Source of the DNA: Spirosoma utsteinense
Lineage (GTDB): Bacteria > Bacteroidota > Bacteroidia > Cytophagales > Spirosomataceae
DNA length: 64,000 bases
Assembly: GCF_014282275.1 (NCBI RefSeq)
Contig: NZ_VFIA01000008.1
Span: 1 to 64,000 of the forward strand
Reading direction: 5' to 3'
This document shows, one piece after another, positions 63,513 through 64,000 of the stretch (position 1 is the stretch's first letter; each line of letters opens with the position of its first letter). The notes under the pieces are model-generated. The model searched no databases. It was not told where the DNA came from and worked only from the letters and a program-made list of their open reading frames with translations. The position numbers and the translations under genes were made by a program.

Positions 63513-63950
63513 TTACTGCATATTTACTTCGATCGGTAGCGTATAAAAAACCGAAACAGATTGCCCGTTGACCTGTCCGGGACGCCAGGGAGGCATTTTC
63601 TCAATTGCCGCGATGATGGTCTTCATAAATTCCTGCATCCCTTTCTGCATGTCCTTTTTGATCGGTTTCGTCGTAACCCGAACGTCGCGTACCGTTCCTG
63701 CCTTGTCGATGATAAACTTGGCCGCTACCGGCCCCGTATTATAATTCTTCCGCATCAGCGCGCTGGGAAACCGAATATTGTTAGCCAGATATTGACTCAA
63801 CGCGGCTTTTCCACCGGGGAATTCCGGTTCCTGTTCTACTACGGTAAAAATTGGTTCTGTTCGTGCCTGAGCGGTGGCCTTTGGCTGGCCAAGGAGGAGC
63901 GTAGTGGTCAGGCTTAGGAGCCATAACACCACCTTCGGAGTACGTTTCAT
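63513..63950 (-). CDS. TonB C-terminal domain protein
   Basis: This 145-residue exported protein has a signal peptide (VVLWLLSLTTTLLLGQPKATAQA, about 6-28) and a TonB-type C-terminal domain: EFPGGKAALSQYLANNIRFP, then VAAKFIIDKAGTVRDVRV and PPWRPGQVNGQSVSVFYTLPI. It lacks the N-terminal membrane anchor and Pro-rich spacer of a true energy transducer, so it is a periplasmic TonB-domain protein, a common type in Bacteroidota. It might interact with outer-membrane receptors. It is convergent with AraC across a 47-bp hairpin. Confidence 0.87.
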   Translation of the reverse strand: MKRTPKVVLWLLSLTTTLLLGQPKATAQARTEPIFTVVEQEPEFPGGKAALSQYLANNIRFPSALMRKNYNTGPVAAKFIIDKAGTVRDVRVTTKPIKKDMQKGMQEFMKTIIAAIEKMPPWRPGQVNGQSVSVFYTLPIEVNMQ

Positions 63951-64000
63951 AGATTATGCCTGAATTACGGATCGGTTGAATTCATGTATAACAGTCGACA

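Overview
This 64-kb window looks like core chromosome of a member of the Bacteroidota, most probably order Cytophagales and close to Spirosoma. The evidence is a TonB-dependent receptor with a carboxypeptidase-like N-terminal plug extension, a TonB C-terminal domain protein, BACON/PQQ-style lipoproteins, a short F1 epsilon subunit, an acpP-fabF-rnc block, TAnnTTTG-like promoter boxes instead of clear Shine-Dalgarno signals, and moderate GC. The genus is an inference. I see no rRNA, tRNA, CRISPR array, prophage or transposase.

Layout. 0-6 kb: a thiolase, a LysM protein with a degenerate lytic-transglycosylase domain, and a long acyl-CoA dehydrogenase. 6-14 kb: an acylphosphatase-like protein, a GyrI-like ligand-binding protein, a Tat-type Gfo/Idh/MocA oxidoreductase, a minus-strand cluster (polytopic TPR protein, unknown protein, LolD/MacB-type ATPase) and an eight-repeat PQQ-propeller lipoprotein. 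14-22 kb: a secreted gamma-glutamyltransferase, MalQ, the split atpD/atpC locus with a secreted unknown protein between the two genes, uridine kinase and a PaaE-like flavin/2Fe-2S reductase. 22-30 kb: nadA-[DUF433/DUF5615]-nadB, kdsA, acpP-fabF-rnc and a small heat-shock protein. 30-42 kb: HtrA protease, Gmd, a SPOR-type lipoprotein, MurB, a ROK kinase, an SDR, MlaEF and a TonB-dependent receptor under a TPP riboswitch. 42-50 kb: a TPR protein, RibH, aspartate kinase, an MNT/HEPN pair, SerS and a SWIM-SNF2 helicase. 50-64 kb: a second DUF433/DUF5615 pair framed by a 54-bp direct repeat, an esterase, a CPBP protein, DUF349, EttA, alcohol dehydrogenase, a trans-sulfuration enzyme, a VTT membrane protein, a hydrolase/MaoC divergent pair, a second acyl-CoA dehydrogenase, an AraC regulator and a TonB-domain protein.

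Links between genes. The thiolase and both acyl-CoA dehydrogenases, up to 61 kb apart, each carry an upstream palindrome of the form GTATGCnnGCATA. This looks like the operator of a fatty-acid-degradation regulon whose regulator lies outside the window. The TPP riboswitch makes the TonB-dependent receptor a likely thiamine (or precursor) importer. Three toxin-antitoxin-type pairs sit between housekeeping genes; one appears to have entered at the 3' end of the SNF2 gene while leaving the gene's last 17 codons duplicated. Many gene ends are marked by unusually long, near-perfect hairpins (up to 47-bp arms), several with arms made of 8-9-nt quasi-tandem units and two with a shared core.
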